A DNA stretch of 64,000 nucleotides from positions 1,736,001-1,800,000 of the forward strand of contig NZ_CP139348.1 in assembly GCF_038561965.1 (NCBI RefSeq), written 5' to 3'. Below the pieces are notes generated by a model. That model did not search any database. It had not been told where the DNA came from and saw only the letters and a program-made list of their open reading frames with translations. Made by a program: the position numbers and the translations under genes. Below, piece by piece: positions 42,740 to 51,324 of this stretch (the stretch's first letter is position 1; each line of letters opens with the position of its first letter). The DNA is from Stutzerimonas stutzeri (GTDB taxonomy: Bacteria; Pseudomonadota; Gammaproteobacteria; Pseudomonadales; Pseudomonadaceae).

Positions 42740-44860
42740 TTGGATCGCACGCAACTCATCAATATTCGCAATGGCCTGACGGGCGCGGGGCGCGGAAACC
42801 TCGGCGTACCTCTACTGTTGCTCGTAATGATGGGCATGATGATGCTCTCGGTGCCGCCGTTCCTGCTGGATCTGCTGTTCACCTTCAACATCGCACTGTC
42901 GATCGTCGTGCTGCTGGTCAGCGTCTACGCGCTACGGCCGCTGGATTTCGCGGTATTTCCGACCATTCTGCTGGTTGCCACGCTGATGCGTCTGGCGCTG
43001 AACGTGGCCTCCACACGTGTCGTACTGATCAATGGCCATGAAGGTGGCTCTGCCGCTGGACATGTGATCGAGGCATTCGGCAATGTCGTGATCGGCGGCA
43101 ACTATGTCGTCGGTATCGTCGTGTTCGCAATTTTGATGATCATCAACTTCGTCGTGGTTACGAAGGGCGCGGGTCGGATCTCCGAGGTCAGCGCACGCTT
43201 TACCCTCGATGCCATGCCCGGCAAGCAAATGGCCATTGATGCCGATCTCAATGCCGGCTTGATCGATCAGACAGAAGCCAAGCTGCGTCGTGTCGAGGTC
43301 TCGTCCGAGGCGGACTTCTACGGCTCGATGGATGGTGCGAGCAAGTTCGTGCGCGGTGACGCCATCGCCGGTCTGCTGATTCTGTTCATCAACCTCATCG
43401 GCGGTGTCGGGATCGGCATGGCGCAGCACGGCATGAGCTTCAGCGAAGCCGGCCAGGTATATGCCCTGCTGACCATCGGTGACGGTCTGGTTGCGCAGAT
43501 TCCGTCTCTGCTGTTGTCGACCGCTGCAGCGATCATGGTGACGCGTGTCACCAGCTCCGAGGATATGGGCCAGCAGGTGCAGCGGCAGATGTTCGCCTCG
43601 CCCAAGGCGCTGGCCGTGGCTGCATCGATCATGATTGCGATGGGTCTGGTGCCCGGCATGCCGCACATGTCGTTCCTCGGTCTCGGCGCCGCCGCTGCGG
43701 CGGGTGCCTATTGGATCTGGCACCGGAAGAAAGAGGTCGAGAAGAAAACCGAGCAGGACGTGCAGAAGCAGCAGGAAATGCTCCCGGCTCAGCGGGCCTC
43801 TGAAACCAAGGAGTTGGGCTGGGACGACGTGACCCCCGTGGACATGGTGGGCCTGGAGGTGGGCTATCGCCTCATTCCGTTGGTCGACCGCAATCAGGGT
43901 GGTCAACTGTTGGCGCGCATCAAGGGCGTACGCAAGAAGCTGTCTCAGGACCTGGGTTTTCTCATGCCTTCGGTGCACATTCGCGACAACCTGGATCTGC
44001 TACCCAATGCCTACCGCCTGACCCTGATGGGAGTGAGTCTTGCCGAAGCCGAGGTTTATCCGGATCGGGAGCTGGCGATCAACCCGGGGCAGGTGTTTGG
44101 GCCTTTGAACGGCATCACCGCCAGGGATCCGGCGTTCGGCCTGGAGGCTGTCTGGATCGAGGCGAGCCAGCGCGATCAAGCTCAATCGCTGGGGTACACG
44201 GTGGTTGACGCCAGCACCGTGGTCGCTACGCATCTCAACCAGGTCCTGCACAAGCACGCCCATGAGCTGCTGGGTCACGAAGAAGTCCAGCAGCTGTTGC
44301 AGTTGCTGGCCAAGAGCTCACCCAAGCTGGCGGAAGAGCTGGTGCCTGGAATGGTCTCGCTGTCGACTTTGCTCAAGGTGCTCCAGGCATTGCTGCAGGA
44401 ACAGGTCCCGGTGCGCGACATTCGCACCATCGCTGAAGCCATCGCCAACGTCGCGGCCAAGAGTCAAGATCCCGCCGCGATGGTGGCCGCGGTACGCGTC
44501 GCGCTGTCGAGAGCAATCGTGCAAAACGTTGTGGGACTAGAGCCGGAGCTGCCTGTAATCACCTTGGAACCTCGGTTGGAACAGATCTTGCTCAACAGCT
44601 TGCAGAAGGCTGGTCAGGGTTCGGAAGATGGCATCTTGCTGGAACCGGGAATGGCCGAAAAGTTGCAAAGGTCTCTGATAGAAGCGGCACAGCGTCAAGA
44701 AATGCTCGGCAAGCCTGCAGTTTTGCTGGTAGCCGGCCCGGTTCGGGCGATGCTGTCGAGATTCGCGCGTCTGGCGGTGCCGAACATTCATGTTCTGGCC
44801 TATCAGGAAATACCGGACAACAAGCAGGTCACCATCGTTTCGACGGTGGGTCAGAATTAA
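42740..44860 (+). CDS. flhA: Flagellar export gate protein FlhA
   Basis: Largest export gate component, 706 residues: about eight membrane helices in the first 320 residues, the FHIPEP signature NVASTRVVLINGHEGGSAAG and KGAGRISEVSARFTLDAMPG, and a cytoplasmic domain that docks chaperone-substrate complexes. The start is a rare TTG at 42740 giving (M)DRTQLINIRNGL, as in P. aeruginosa FlhA as I recall; the open frame from 42617 is ruled out by the sigma-54 promoter inside it. Confidence 0.94.
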   Translation: MDRTQLINIRNGLTGAGRGNLGVPLLLLVMMGMMMLSVPPFLLDLLFTFNIALSIVVLLVSVYALRPLDFAVFPTILLVATLMRLALNVASTRVVLINGHEGGSAAGHVIEAFGNVVIGGNYVVGIVVFAILMIINFVVVTKGAGRISEVSARFTLDAMPGKQMAIDADLNAGLIDQTEAKLRRVEVSSEADFYGSMDGASKFVRGDAIAGLLILFINLIGGVGIGMAQHGMSFSEAGQVYALLTIGDGLVAQIPSLLLSTAAAIMVTRVTSSEDMGQQVQRQMFASPKALAVAASIMIAMGLVPGMPHMSFLGLGAAAAAGAYWIWHRKKEVEKKTEQDVQKQQEMLPAQRASETKELGWDDVTPVDMVGLEVGYRLIPLVDRNQGGQLLARIKGVRKKLSQDLGFLMPSVHIRDNLDLLPNAYRLTLMGVSLAEAEVYPDRELAINPGQVFGPLNGITARDPAFGLEAVWIEASQRDQAQSLGYTVVDASTVVATHLNQVLHKHAHELLGHEEVQQLLQLLAKSSPKLAEELVPGMVSLSTLLKVLQALLQEQVPVRDIRTIAEAIANVAAKSQDPAAMVAAVRVALSRAIVQNVVGLEPELPVITLEPRLEQILLNSLQKAGQGSEDGILLEPGMAEKLQRSLIEAAQRQEMLGKPAVLLVAGPVRAMLSRFARLAVPNIHVLAYQEIPDNKQVTIVSTVGQN

Positions 44861-44875
44861 CCGAGGGTACAGGCC

Positions 44876-46168
44876 ATGCAGGTCAAACGTTTCTTCGCCG
44901 CCGATATGCGCATCGCCATGAAAATGGTGCGTGACGAGCTGGGCGCCGATGCCGTGATCATTGGCAATCGCCGGGTGGCCGGCGGCGTCGAGCTGACTGC
45001 CGTGCTCGATTACCCGATGCAGTCCGCTCCGGCCGCCAACAAGCCCAACCCGGCGCTGGAAGCCGAGCTGCGCAAGACCCAGGCTCGCCTCGCCAATGCC
45101 CATGCTGAGCTGAGCGCTGCACCTCGCGCGAAGATGCAGGATCGTCAACTGGTTGACGAGAAGCCCGCTGCCGCGGCGAGTAAGCCGCAGCCTGTGCCTG
45201 TGGCCGAAGCTGCTGGCGCGGTCGACACACGTGCGATCGAGGCGATGCAGTCGGAACTGCACGGTCTGCGTGAGCTGATCGAAGTCCAGCTCGGCTCGAT
45301 TGCCTGGGGGCAGGAACAAAGCCGCCGTCCGCAGCAGGCCGGCCTTTGGCGTCGCCTGCAACGGCTGGGCTTGCCGGCCGAGCTATCGCGTAGCCTGTTG
45401 GAAAAGGTTGCCGGGATCAACGAGCCTCGCCAGGCTTGGCGGATGGTGTTGGCCTACCTGGCTCAGGCAATCAAGGTAAGCAAGAACGAACCGCTGGAAG
45501 AGGGTGGCGTGATCGCCCTGGTAGGCCCGGCAGGTGTCGGCAAGACCACGACGCTGGCTAAGCTCGCTGCACGCTACGTATTGAAATACGGCGCGCAAAA
45601 CATCGCGCTGGTCAGCATGGACAATTATCGGATCGGCGCACAGGAGCAACTCAAGACCCTGGGCCGCATTCTCGATGTACCGGTCGTGCAGATCGACCCG
45701 AGCCAGTCGTTGAGCAAGACGCTGGCTCCGCTGGCACGCAAGCGGGTGATCCTCATCGATACGGCCGGCCTGCCTGCCAGCGATCCGACGCTGCGCATGC
45801 AGCTCGAAGCGTTGTCGGATCGTGGTGTGAAATCGAAGAATTATCTGGTGCTGGCCGCGACCAGTCAGAGCCAGGTGCTCAAGGCGGCGTGGCACAACTA
45901 TCGTCGCTGCGGCCTGGCCGGCTGTATCCTGACCAAGTTGGATGAGGCCGGCAGCCTCGGTGATGTGCTCGGGCTCACGATCAGCCAGCATTTGCCGATA
46001 GCGTACCTCGCCGACGGGCCCCGGATTCCGGATGACCTGCACCTTCCACGCAGTCACCAACTGGTCAGTCGTGCGGTGAGTTTGCAGTCCGGTGAGGAAC
46101 CGAGCGAGGAAACCATGGCCGATATGTTCGCCGGGTTGTACAACGGTTCGTCAAGGCGGGCCGGATGA
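44876..46168 (+). CDS. flhF: Flagellar placement GTPase FlhF
   Basis: SRP-type GTPase (430 residues) that sets the polar flagellum position. An N-terminal domain (MQVKRFFAADMRIAMKMVRD), a linker with Ala/Lys/Pro-rich region (about 60-125) and the NG domain with P-loop GPAGVGKTT (Lys at about 223), DNYRIGAQEQL and LIDTAG. It precedes fleN, its partner in flagellar number control. Confidence 0.95.
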   Translation: MQVKRFFAADMRIAMKMVRDELGADAVIIGNRRVAGGVELTAVLDYPMQSAPAANKPNPALEAELRKTQARLANAHAELSAAPRAKMQDRQLVDEKPAAAASKPQPVPVAEAAGAVDTRAIEAMQSELHGLRELIEVQLGSIAWGQEQSRRPQQAGLWRRLQRLGLPAELSRSLLEKVAGINEPRQAWRMVLAYLAQAIKVSKNEPLEEGGVIALVGPAGVGKTTTLAKLAARYVLKYGAQNIALVSMDNYRIGAQEQLKTLGRILDVPVVQIDPSQSLSKTLAPLARKRVILIDTAGLPASDPTLRMQLEALSDRGVKSKNYLVLAATSQSQVLKAAWHNYRRCGLAGCILTKLDEAGSLGDVLGLTISQHLPIAYLADGPRIPDDLHLPRSHQLVSRAVSLQSGEEPSEETMADMFAGLYNGSSRRAG

Positions 46169-46259
46169 AGTTGCGACAGCGGTACCTGAATGAATCAGAT
46201 GCGTGCCATGCGGGCGCATCGACGGCCGCAAGGCCCCAGCAAGATATAGGCGTGTGAAC

Positions 46260-47087
46260 ATGGGTATGCATCCCGTACAGGTGATTGCGGTGACCGGCGG
46301 CAAGGGTGGCGTCGGCAAGACCAACGTGTCGGTCAATCTTTCGCTCGCGCTGGCCGATCTGGGTCGGCGTGTAGTGCTGCTCGACGCCGATCTCGGTTTG
46401 GCCAACGTCGACGTTCTGCTGGGGTTGACCACCAAGCGCACCTTGGCCGACGTCATTGCCGGCGAGTGTGATCTGCGCGATGTGCTGATCCAGGGGCCAG
46501 GCGGCATCCGTGTGGTGCCGGCCGCTTCGGGCACGCAGAGTATGGTGCAGCTTTCATCGCTGCAGCACGCGGGTCTGATTCAAGCATTCAGCGATCTGGG
46601 CGACGAGCTCGACGTGCTAATCATTGACACTGCGGCTGGCATTGGCGATTCGGTGGTCAGTTTCGTACGGGCTGCGCACGAGGTGTTGCTGGTCGTTACC
46701 GATGAGCCCACTTCGATCACCGACGCCTATGCTCTTATCAAGCTGCTTAACCGCGACTATGGAATCAGCCGCTTCCGCGTGCTGGCGAACATGGCGCATG
46801 CGCCGCAGGAAGGTCGCAACCTGTTCGCCAAGTTGACCAAAGTTACTGAACGGTTTCTCGATGTGGCGCTGCAGTACGTGGGCGCCGTGCCGTACGACGA
46901 GGCGGTGCGCAAGGCAGTACAGAAGCAGCGTGCGGTTTATGAGGCGTACCCGCGTTCGAAATGCTCGTTGGCGTTCAAGGCTATCGCGCAGAAGATTGAT
47001 ACCTGGCCACTGCCCGCGACGCCGCGTGGTCATCTCGAATTCTTCGTAGAGCGGCTCATAAGCCCCGCTTCTCAAAGCCACGAATGA
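46260..47087 (+). CDS. fleN: Flagellar number regulator FleN (FlhG)
   Basis: MinD/ParA-type ATPase of 275 residues that limits flagella to one by antagonising FleQ. Deviant Walker A GGKGGVGKT at residues 13-21; LLDADLGLANVDVLLG and IIDTAAGIGDSVVSF follow. ATG 46260 (MGMHPVQVIAV) gives the family start; an in-frame GTG lies at 46254. The stop overlaps the fliA ATG. Confidence 0.95.
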   Translation: MGMHPVQVIAVTGGKGGVGKTNVSVNLSLALADLGRRVVLLDADLGLANVDVLLGLTTKRTLADVIAGECDLRDVLIQGPGGIRVVPAASGTQSMVQLSSLQHAGLIQAFSDLGDELDVLIIDTAAGIGDSVVSFVRAAHEVLLVVTDEPTSITDAYALIKLLNRDYGISRFRVLANMAHAPQEGRNLFAKLTKVTERFLDVALQYVGAVPYDEAVRKAVQKQRAVYEAYPRSKCSLAFKAIAQKIDTWPLPATPRGHLEFFVERLISPASQSHE

Positions 47088-47830
47088 CAGGTGCCGGATC
47101 CGCTATGTATTACAGCAAGGCTCAGGCAAAGGATGCGCAGTACCGCCTGATCGATCAGTACGCGCCGTTGGTCAAGCGAATCGCTTACCACCTTTTGGCG
47201 CGTCTGCCTGCCAGCGTGCAGGTAGACGATCTGATTCAGGCTGGAATGATCGGACTGCTGGAAGCAGCGAAGAAATACGACGCCGGCAAAGGTGCCAGTT
47301 TCGAGACCTATGCGGGTATCCGCATCCGCGGCACGATGCTGGACGAAGTGCGAAAGGGTGACTGGGCGCCACGCTCCGTGCACCGCAATTCGCGCATGGT
47401 CAGCGAGGCAATTCGTACTATCGAGGCGAAAACCGGGCGCGACGCTAAAGATCATGAAGTTGCGGCCGAACTTAAGCTAAGTCTCGATGAGTATTACGGC
47501 ATTCTCGGCGACACCTTAGGCAGTCGCCTGTTCAGCTTTGACGATCTGCTGCAGGAGGGTGAGCACGGCGAGTTCGAGGATGACGCCGCCAGTACCCACC
47601 CGGAGCCCTTTCGTGACCTTGAGGATGAGCGCTTTCAGCAGGCTTTGGCCGATGCTATTGCGAACCTGCCCGAGCGTGAAAAGCTGGTGCTGTCGCTGTA
47701 CTACGACGAAGAACTGAATTTGAAGGAAATTGGGCAGGTGCTGGGGGTCAGCGAGTCGCGCGTGAGCCAGTTGCATAGCCAGTGTGCTGCGCGGTTGCGT
47801 GCACGTCTCGGTGAATGGCGCGCCAATTGA
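47084..47830 (+). CDS. fliA: RNA polymerase sigma factor FliA (sigma-28)
   Basis: Sigma factor for late flagellar and chemotaxis genes, held by FlgM until the hook is complete. The 248 residues show sigma region 2 (LPASVQVDDLIQAGMIGLLE, GASFETYAGIRIRGTMLDE), region 3 (PRSVHRNSRM) and region 4 (LYYDEELNLKEIGQVLGVSE, SRVSQLHSQCAARL). It starts at ATG 47084, overlapping fleN. A sigma-28 promoter recognisable in this window lies before parP. Confidence 0.96.
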   Translation: MTGAGSAMYYSKAQAKDAQYRLIDQYAPLVKRIAYHLLARLPASVQVDDLIQAGMIGLLEAAKKYDAGKGASFETYAGIRIRGTMLDEVRKGDWAPRSVHRNSRMVSEAIRTIEAKTGRDAKDHEVAAELKLSLDEYYGILGDTLGSRLFSFDDLLQEGEHGEFEDDAASTHPEPFRDLEDERFQQALADAIANLPEREKLVLSLYYDEELNLKEIGQVLGVSESRVSQLHSQCAARLRARLGEWRAN

Positions 47831-47892
47831 CGATTGTTTGCGGTATGACGTGCTCGGTTTGCTGAGGCATTTTGGGACTTACGGAGGTCGAC

Positions 47893-48279
47893 TTGGACAA
47901 GAACATGAAAATCCTCATCGTCGATGACTTCTCGACGATGAGACGAATCATCAAGAACCTCCTGCGTGATCTGGGGTTCACCAACACCGCCGAGGCGGAT
48001 GACGGCACTACCGCACTGCCGATGCTCAAGAGCGGCAACTTCGACTTCCTGGTCACTGACTGGAACATGCCGGGCATGAGCGGTATCGATCTGCTGCGCA
48101 CCGTGCGCGCCGACGAACGCCTCAAGAACCTACCGGTACTGATGGTGACGGCCGAAGCCAAGCGCGATCAGATCATCGAAGCGGCACAGGCCGGGGTTAA
48201 TGGCTATGTGGTCAAGCCTTTCACTGCCCAGGTGCTCAAGGAGAAGATCGAGAAGATCTTCGAGCGCGTCAACGGCTGA
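47893..48279 (+). CDS. cheY: Chemotaxis response regulator CheY
   Basis: Single receiver domain of 128 residues; phospho-Asp56 in TDWNMPG, acid pocket Asp11-Asp12, and the Thr/Lys switch residues in VMVTAEAK and GYVVKPF. Start is TTG 47893, six bases after GGAGG, giving (M)DKNMKILIV; an ATG at 47905 lies too far from the site. Its product should dock on FliM, CheZ and CheA. Confidence 0.95.
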   Translation: MDKNMKILIVDDFSTMRRIIKNLLRDLGFTNTAEADDGTTALPMLKSGNFDFLVTDWNMPGMSGIDLLRTVRADERLKNLPVLMVTAEAKRDQIIEAAQAGVNGYVVKPFTAQVLKEKIEKIFERVNG

Positions 48280-48302
48280 AGCAGCAACGCCGCGAGGGCA
48301 CT

Positions 48303-49097
48303 ATGACGCAAGCAGACCAAAGCCTGGCAGAGTTCGAAGCGACTCTGAAGACTCATGCACCCAAGTTGATCGAAAGTCTGCAACAGGGCCGCTTCGATGA
48401 AGCGACGCAGATGTTCAACGAACTCAATCAGGTGCGCAATCACGGGATCTACCTGGAGGTTGGCAAGCTCACGCGTGAGCTGCACAACGCCATCGTCAAG
48501 CTCGAGATGGATACATGCGCGACCGGAGGCGATCCGTCACCGATTACCGACGCGACCGATCGGCTGTCCTATGTGGTTGAGATGACCGAGAAGGCCGCCA
48601 ATCGCACCATGGACCTGGTGGAGGAGTCCGCTCCGCTGGTGAACTACGTGAGCTATGAGGCGCAGAGCCTGACGGCTGATTGGCAGCGCTTCATGCGCCG
48701 CGAAATGAACGCCGAGCAGTTCCGCGACCTGGTCAAGCGCATCGACCACTATCTCCAGCGCAGCATGAACGATGGCTCACAGCTGTCACAGAACCTCAGT
48801 GAAATCATGCTGGCGCAGGATTTCCAGGACCTGACCGGTCAAGTGATCAAGCGGGTGACTCGTCTCATCACCGAACTCGAAAGCAACCTGCTCAATCTTG
48901 TGTTGATGGCAGGGCAGGTTGATCGTGTGGCTGGAATCCAGCACGACCGCGAAGCGATGCGCGCCGAGCAGGAAAAGCAAAAACAAGAAAAAGAACCTTC
49001 CAAGGGTGAAGGTCCGCAGATGCATGCCGATATGCGTGAAGATGTCGTTTCCGGCCAGGACGATGTCGATGATCTGCTTTCAAGCCTGGGCTTTTAG
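48303..49097 (+). CDS. cheZ: CheY-P phosphatase CheZ
   Basis: Helical phosphatase of 264 residues that ends the CheY signal. The catalytic Gln lies in ILMLAQDFQDLTGQVIKRV-type sequence (EIMLAQDFQDLTGQVIKR), a disordered Lys/Glu-rich linker follows, and the C-terminal helix SGQDDVDDLLSSLGF binds CheY in the family. It lies 23 bases after cheY. Confidence 0.95.
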   Translation: MTQADQSLAEFEATLKTHAPKLIESLQQGRFDEATQMFNELNQVRNHGIYLEVGKLTRELHNAIVKLEMDTCATGGDPSPITDATDRLSYVVEMTEKAANRTMDLVEESAPLVNYVSYEAQSLTADWQRFMRREMNAEQFRDLVKRIDHYLQRSMNDGSQLSQNLSEIMLAQDFQDLTGQVIKRVTRLITELESNLLNLVLMAGQVDRVAGIQHDREAMRAEQEKQKQEKEPSKGEGPQMHADMREDVVSGQDDVDDLLSSLGF

Positions 49098-49108
49098 GGG
49101 AAGTGAAT

Positions 49109-51271
49109 ATGAGCTTCGACGCCGATGAAGAAATCCTCCAGGACTTCCTGGTAGAGGCCGGCGAGATTCTCGAACTATTGTCCGAGCAACTCGTGGAGCT
49201 GGAAAGCAGCCCTGATGACACGGGGTTGCTCAATGCGATTTTTCGCGGGTTCCATACGGTCAAGGGCGGTGCAGGCTTCCTTCAGCTTCATGAGCTTGTG
49301 GAGTGCTGCCATATCGCCGAAAACGTCTTCGACATCCTGCGCAAGGGTGAGCGTCGCGTCGATTCCGAACTGATGGATGTCGTTCTGCAGGCACTCGATG
49401 CCGTGAACGAAATGTTCAGCCAGGTTCGCGAGCGCGTCGAACCGACTCCAGCCTCACGTGAGCTGCTCGCTGCTCTAGCGCGTCTGGCTGAGCCGGCTGC
49501 CGCCAATCCTCCGGCGGCGCCGGTCGAGGCTCAGATCCCTGCCGAGGCCGAAGCTGTCGATACCGAGTTCGAACAGCTGCTCGATGCCATTCAGTCGCCC
49601 GCCAGCGTGCCGGCAGCAGCCGAGGCCGAACACGCTCCGGTAACGGACGAGATTACCGACGACGAGTTCGAGTCGCTGCTCGATCAGTTGCATGGTAAAG
49701 GCCAGTTCGCTGCCGCAGCAGACGCGACGACACCCACCGAGCCGGACGCGGTCGCCGCGCCGGTCAGTAATGAAATTACCGATGACGAGTTCGAGGCGCT
49801 GCTCGATCAGCTCCATGGCAAAGGCAAGTTCGAAGCCGCTCCGGCCGCTGCGCCAGTAAGCGCGGCGCCAGCGAAGGCCGGTGACGAGATCACCGACGAC
49901 GAGTTCGAAGCCTTGCTCGATCAGCTGCACGGCAAAGGCAAGTTCGAGCCTGCCGCTGCCGATGTGGCAGCTGTCGAACCCGCGGCGCCTGCACCAGTCA
50001 AGCCGACGCCCAAGCCAGAGCCCGCTCGCGCTGCAGCTCCAGCTAAGGCGGCAGCGGTCAGCAAGCCTGCCGTTGCGGCGCCGGCTGAGAAACCGCCAGC
50101 CGAAGCCGAAACGACGGTGCGCGTCGATACTGCGCGCCTCGATGAAATCATGAACATGGTTGGTGAGCTGGTGCTGGTGCGTAACCGTCTGGTACGCCTG
50201 GGCTCCAACAGCGGCGACGAGGCCATGGCCAAGGCTGTGTCCAACCTCGACGTGGTAACTGCCGACCTGCAGAGCGCGGTGATGAAGACCCGCATGCAGC
50301 CGATCAAGAAGGTTTTCGGCCGTTTCCCGCGATTGGTCCGTGATCTGGCGCGCAGCCTGAAGAAAGAGATCAATCTCGAGCTGGTCGGTGAAGAAACCGA
50401 CCTCGACAAGAACCTCGTCGAGGCGCTTGCCGACCCGCTGGTGCACTTGGTGCGCAACGCGGTCGACCATGGCATCGAAATGCCTGAAGAGCGCGAAGCC
50501 GCTGGCAAGCCGCGCACCGGTCGGGTCGTGCTGTCCGCCGAACAGGAAGGCGATCACATCCTGCTGATCATCAGTGATGACGGCAAGGGGATGGACGCCA
50601 ATATCCTGCGCGCCAAAGCGGTCGAAAAAGGCATGCTGGAGAAGGACGCAGCGGATCGCCTGAGCGATCTGGAATGTTACAACCTGATCTTCGCGCCTGG
50701 TTTCTCGACCAAGACCGAGATTTCCGACGTGTCTGGCCGCGGTGTCGGCATGGACGTCGTCAAGACCAAGATTTCCCAGCTCAACGGTACCGTCAACGTA
50801 TTCTCCACCAAGGGCCAAGGCTCGAAGGTGGTGATCAAGGTGCCTCTGACGTTGGCAATCATGCCGACCCTGATGGTCATGCTCGGCAATCAGGCCTTCG
50901 CCTTCCCGCTGGTCAACGTCAACGAGATTTTCCACCTCGATCTTTCGCGCACCAACGTAGTGGACGGCCAGGAAGTGGTGATAGTGCGCGACAAGGCACT
51001 GCCTCTGTTCTACCTCAAGCGCTGGCTGATCCACGATGCGTCTCAGGAAGAGCAGCGTGAAGGTCACGTGGTCATCCTCAGTGTCGGCAACCAGAGCATC
51101 GGCTTTGTCGTCGATCAGCTGGTGGGTCAGGAGGAGGTGGTCATCAAGCCGCTGGGCAAGATGCTGCAAGGTACGCCCGGGATGTCCGGCGCAACCATCA
51201 CCGGCGATGGCCGCATCGCTCTGATTCTCGATGTTCCGAGCATGCTCAAGCGGTACGCACGCCGGATTTGA
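49109..51271 (+). CDS. cheA: Chemotaxis histidine kinase CheA
   Basis: Kinase of the receptor array, 720 residues. P1/Hpt domain at about 1-105 with phospho-His49 (GFHTVKGGAGF); then a linker (about 105-334) with repeated DEFEALLDQLHGKG units instead of a recognisable P2 domain; P3 dimerisation from about 335 (RVDTARLDEIMNMVGE); HATPase (NAVDHGIEMPEER, DDGKGMD, GRGVGMDVV); and CheW-like P5 at the C-terminus (IMPTLMVMLGNQAFAFPL). ATG 49109 follows AGGGGAAGTGAAT; an in-frame GTG at 49103 is less likely. Confidence 0.95.
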   Translation: MSFDADEEILQDFLVEAGEILELLSEQLVELESSPDDTGLLNAIFRGFHTVKGGAGFLQLHELVECCHIAENVFDILRKGERRVDSELMDVVLQALDAVNEMFSQVRERVEPTPASRELLAALARLAEPAAANPPAAPVEAQIPAEAEAVDTEFEQLLDAIQSPASVPAAAEAEHAPVTDEITDDEFESLLDQLHGKGQFAAAADATTPTEPDAVAAPVSNEITDDEFEALLDQLHGKGKFEAAPAAAPVSAAPAKAGDEITDDEFEALLDQLHGKGKFEPAAADVAAVEPAAPAPVKPTPKPEPARAAAPAKAAAVSKPAVAAPAEKPPAEAETTVRVDTARLDEIMNMVGELVLVRNRLVRLGSNSGDEAMAKAVSNLDVVTADLQSAVMKTRMQPIKKVFGRFPRLVRDLARSLKKEINLELVGEETDLDKNLVEALADPLVHLVRNAVDHGIEMPEEREAAGKPRTGRVVLSAEQEGDHILLIISDDGKGMDANILRAKAVEKGMLEKDAADRLSDLECYNLIFAPGFSTKTEISDVSGRGVGMDVVKTKISQLNGTVNVFSTKGQGSKVVIKVPLTLAIMPTLMVMLGNQAFAFPLVNVNEIFHLDLSRTNVVDGQEVVIVRDKALPLFYLKRWLIHDASQEEQREGHVVILSVGNQSIGFVVDQLVGQEEVVIKPLGKMLQGTPGMSGATITGDGRIALILDVPSMLKRYARRI
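49556..49948 (+). repeat. Tandem in-frame repeats in cheA encoding CheY-binding-like helices
   Basis: Three close copies of EITDDEFExLLDQLHGKGxF start at 49649, 49772 and 49886 (41 and 38 codons apart), after a weaker copy DTEFEQLLDAIQS near 49562. The core resembles the CheY-binding helix of FliM (SQDEIDALLHG) and the CheZ tail (QDDVDDLLSSL). Linkers are Ala/Pro-rich. Confidence 0.85.
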
Positions 51272-51280
51272 TTCAGTCAG

Positions 51281-51309
51281 GCAGCGCTGCCCACAGAAGG
51301 GCGCGCTGC
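51281..51309 (+). other. Intercistronic hairpin between cheA and cheB
   Basis: GCAGCGC-t-GCCC pairs with GGGC-GCGCTGC around the loop ACAGAA, giving eleven pairs with one bulged T. No T tract follows, so it is not a rho-independent terminator; it ends 16 bases before the cheB start and could affect message stability or cheB translation. Confidence 0.5.
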
Positions 51310-51324
51310 CGCTAGGAGTGATGT

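Noticed and set aside
49556..49948. Possible CRISPR-like or mobile repeat array
   Set aside because: Spacing and sequence are in frame within cheA and encode a protein repeat; spacers are not unique, and no cas genes are present.
49475..51169. 564-codon open frame antisense to cheA
   Set aside because: It is a shadow of GC-rich codon use in cheA. The translation is His/Gln/Arg-rich with no domain, and cheA is unmistakable on the other strand.
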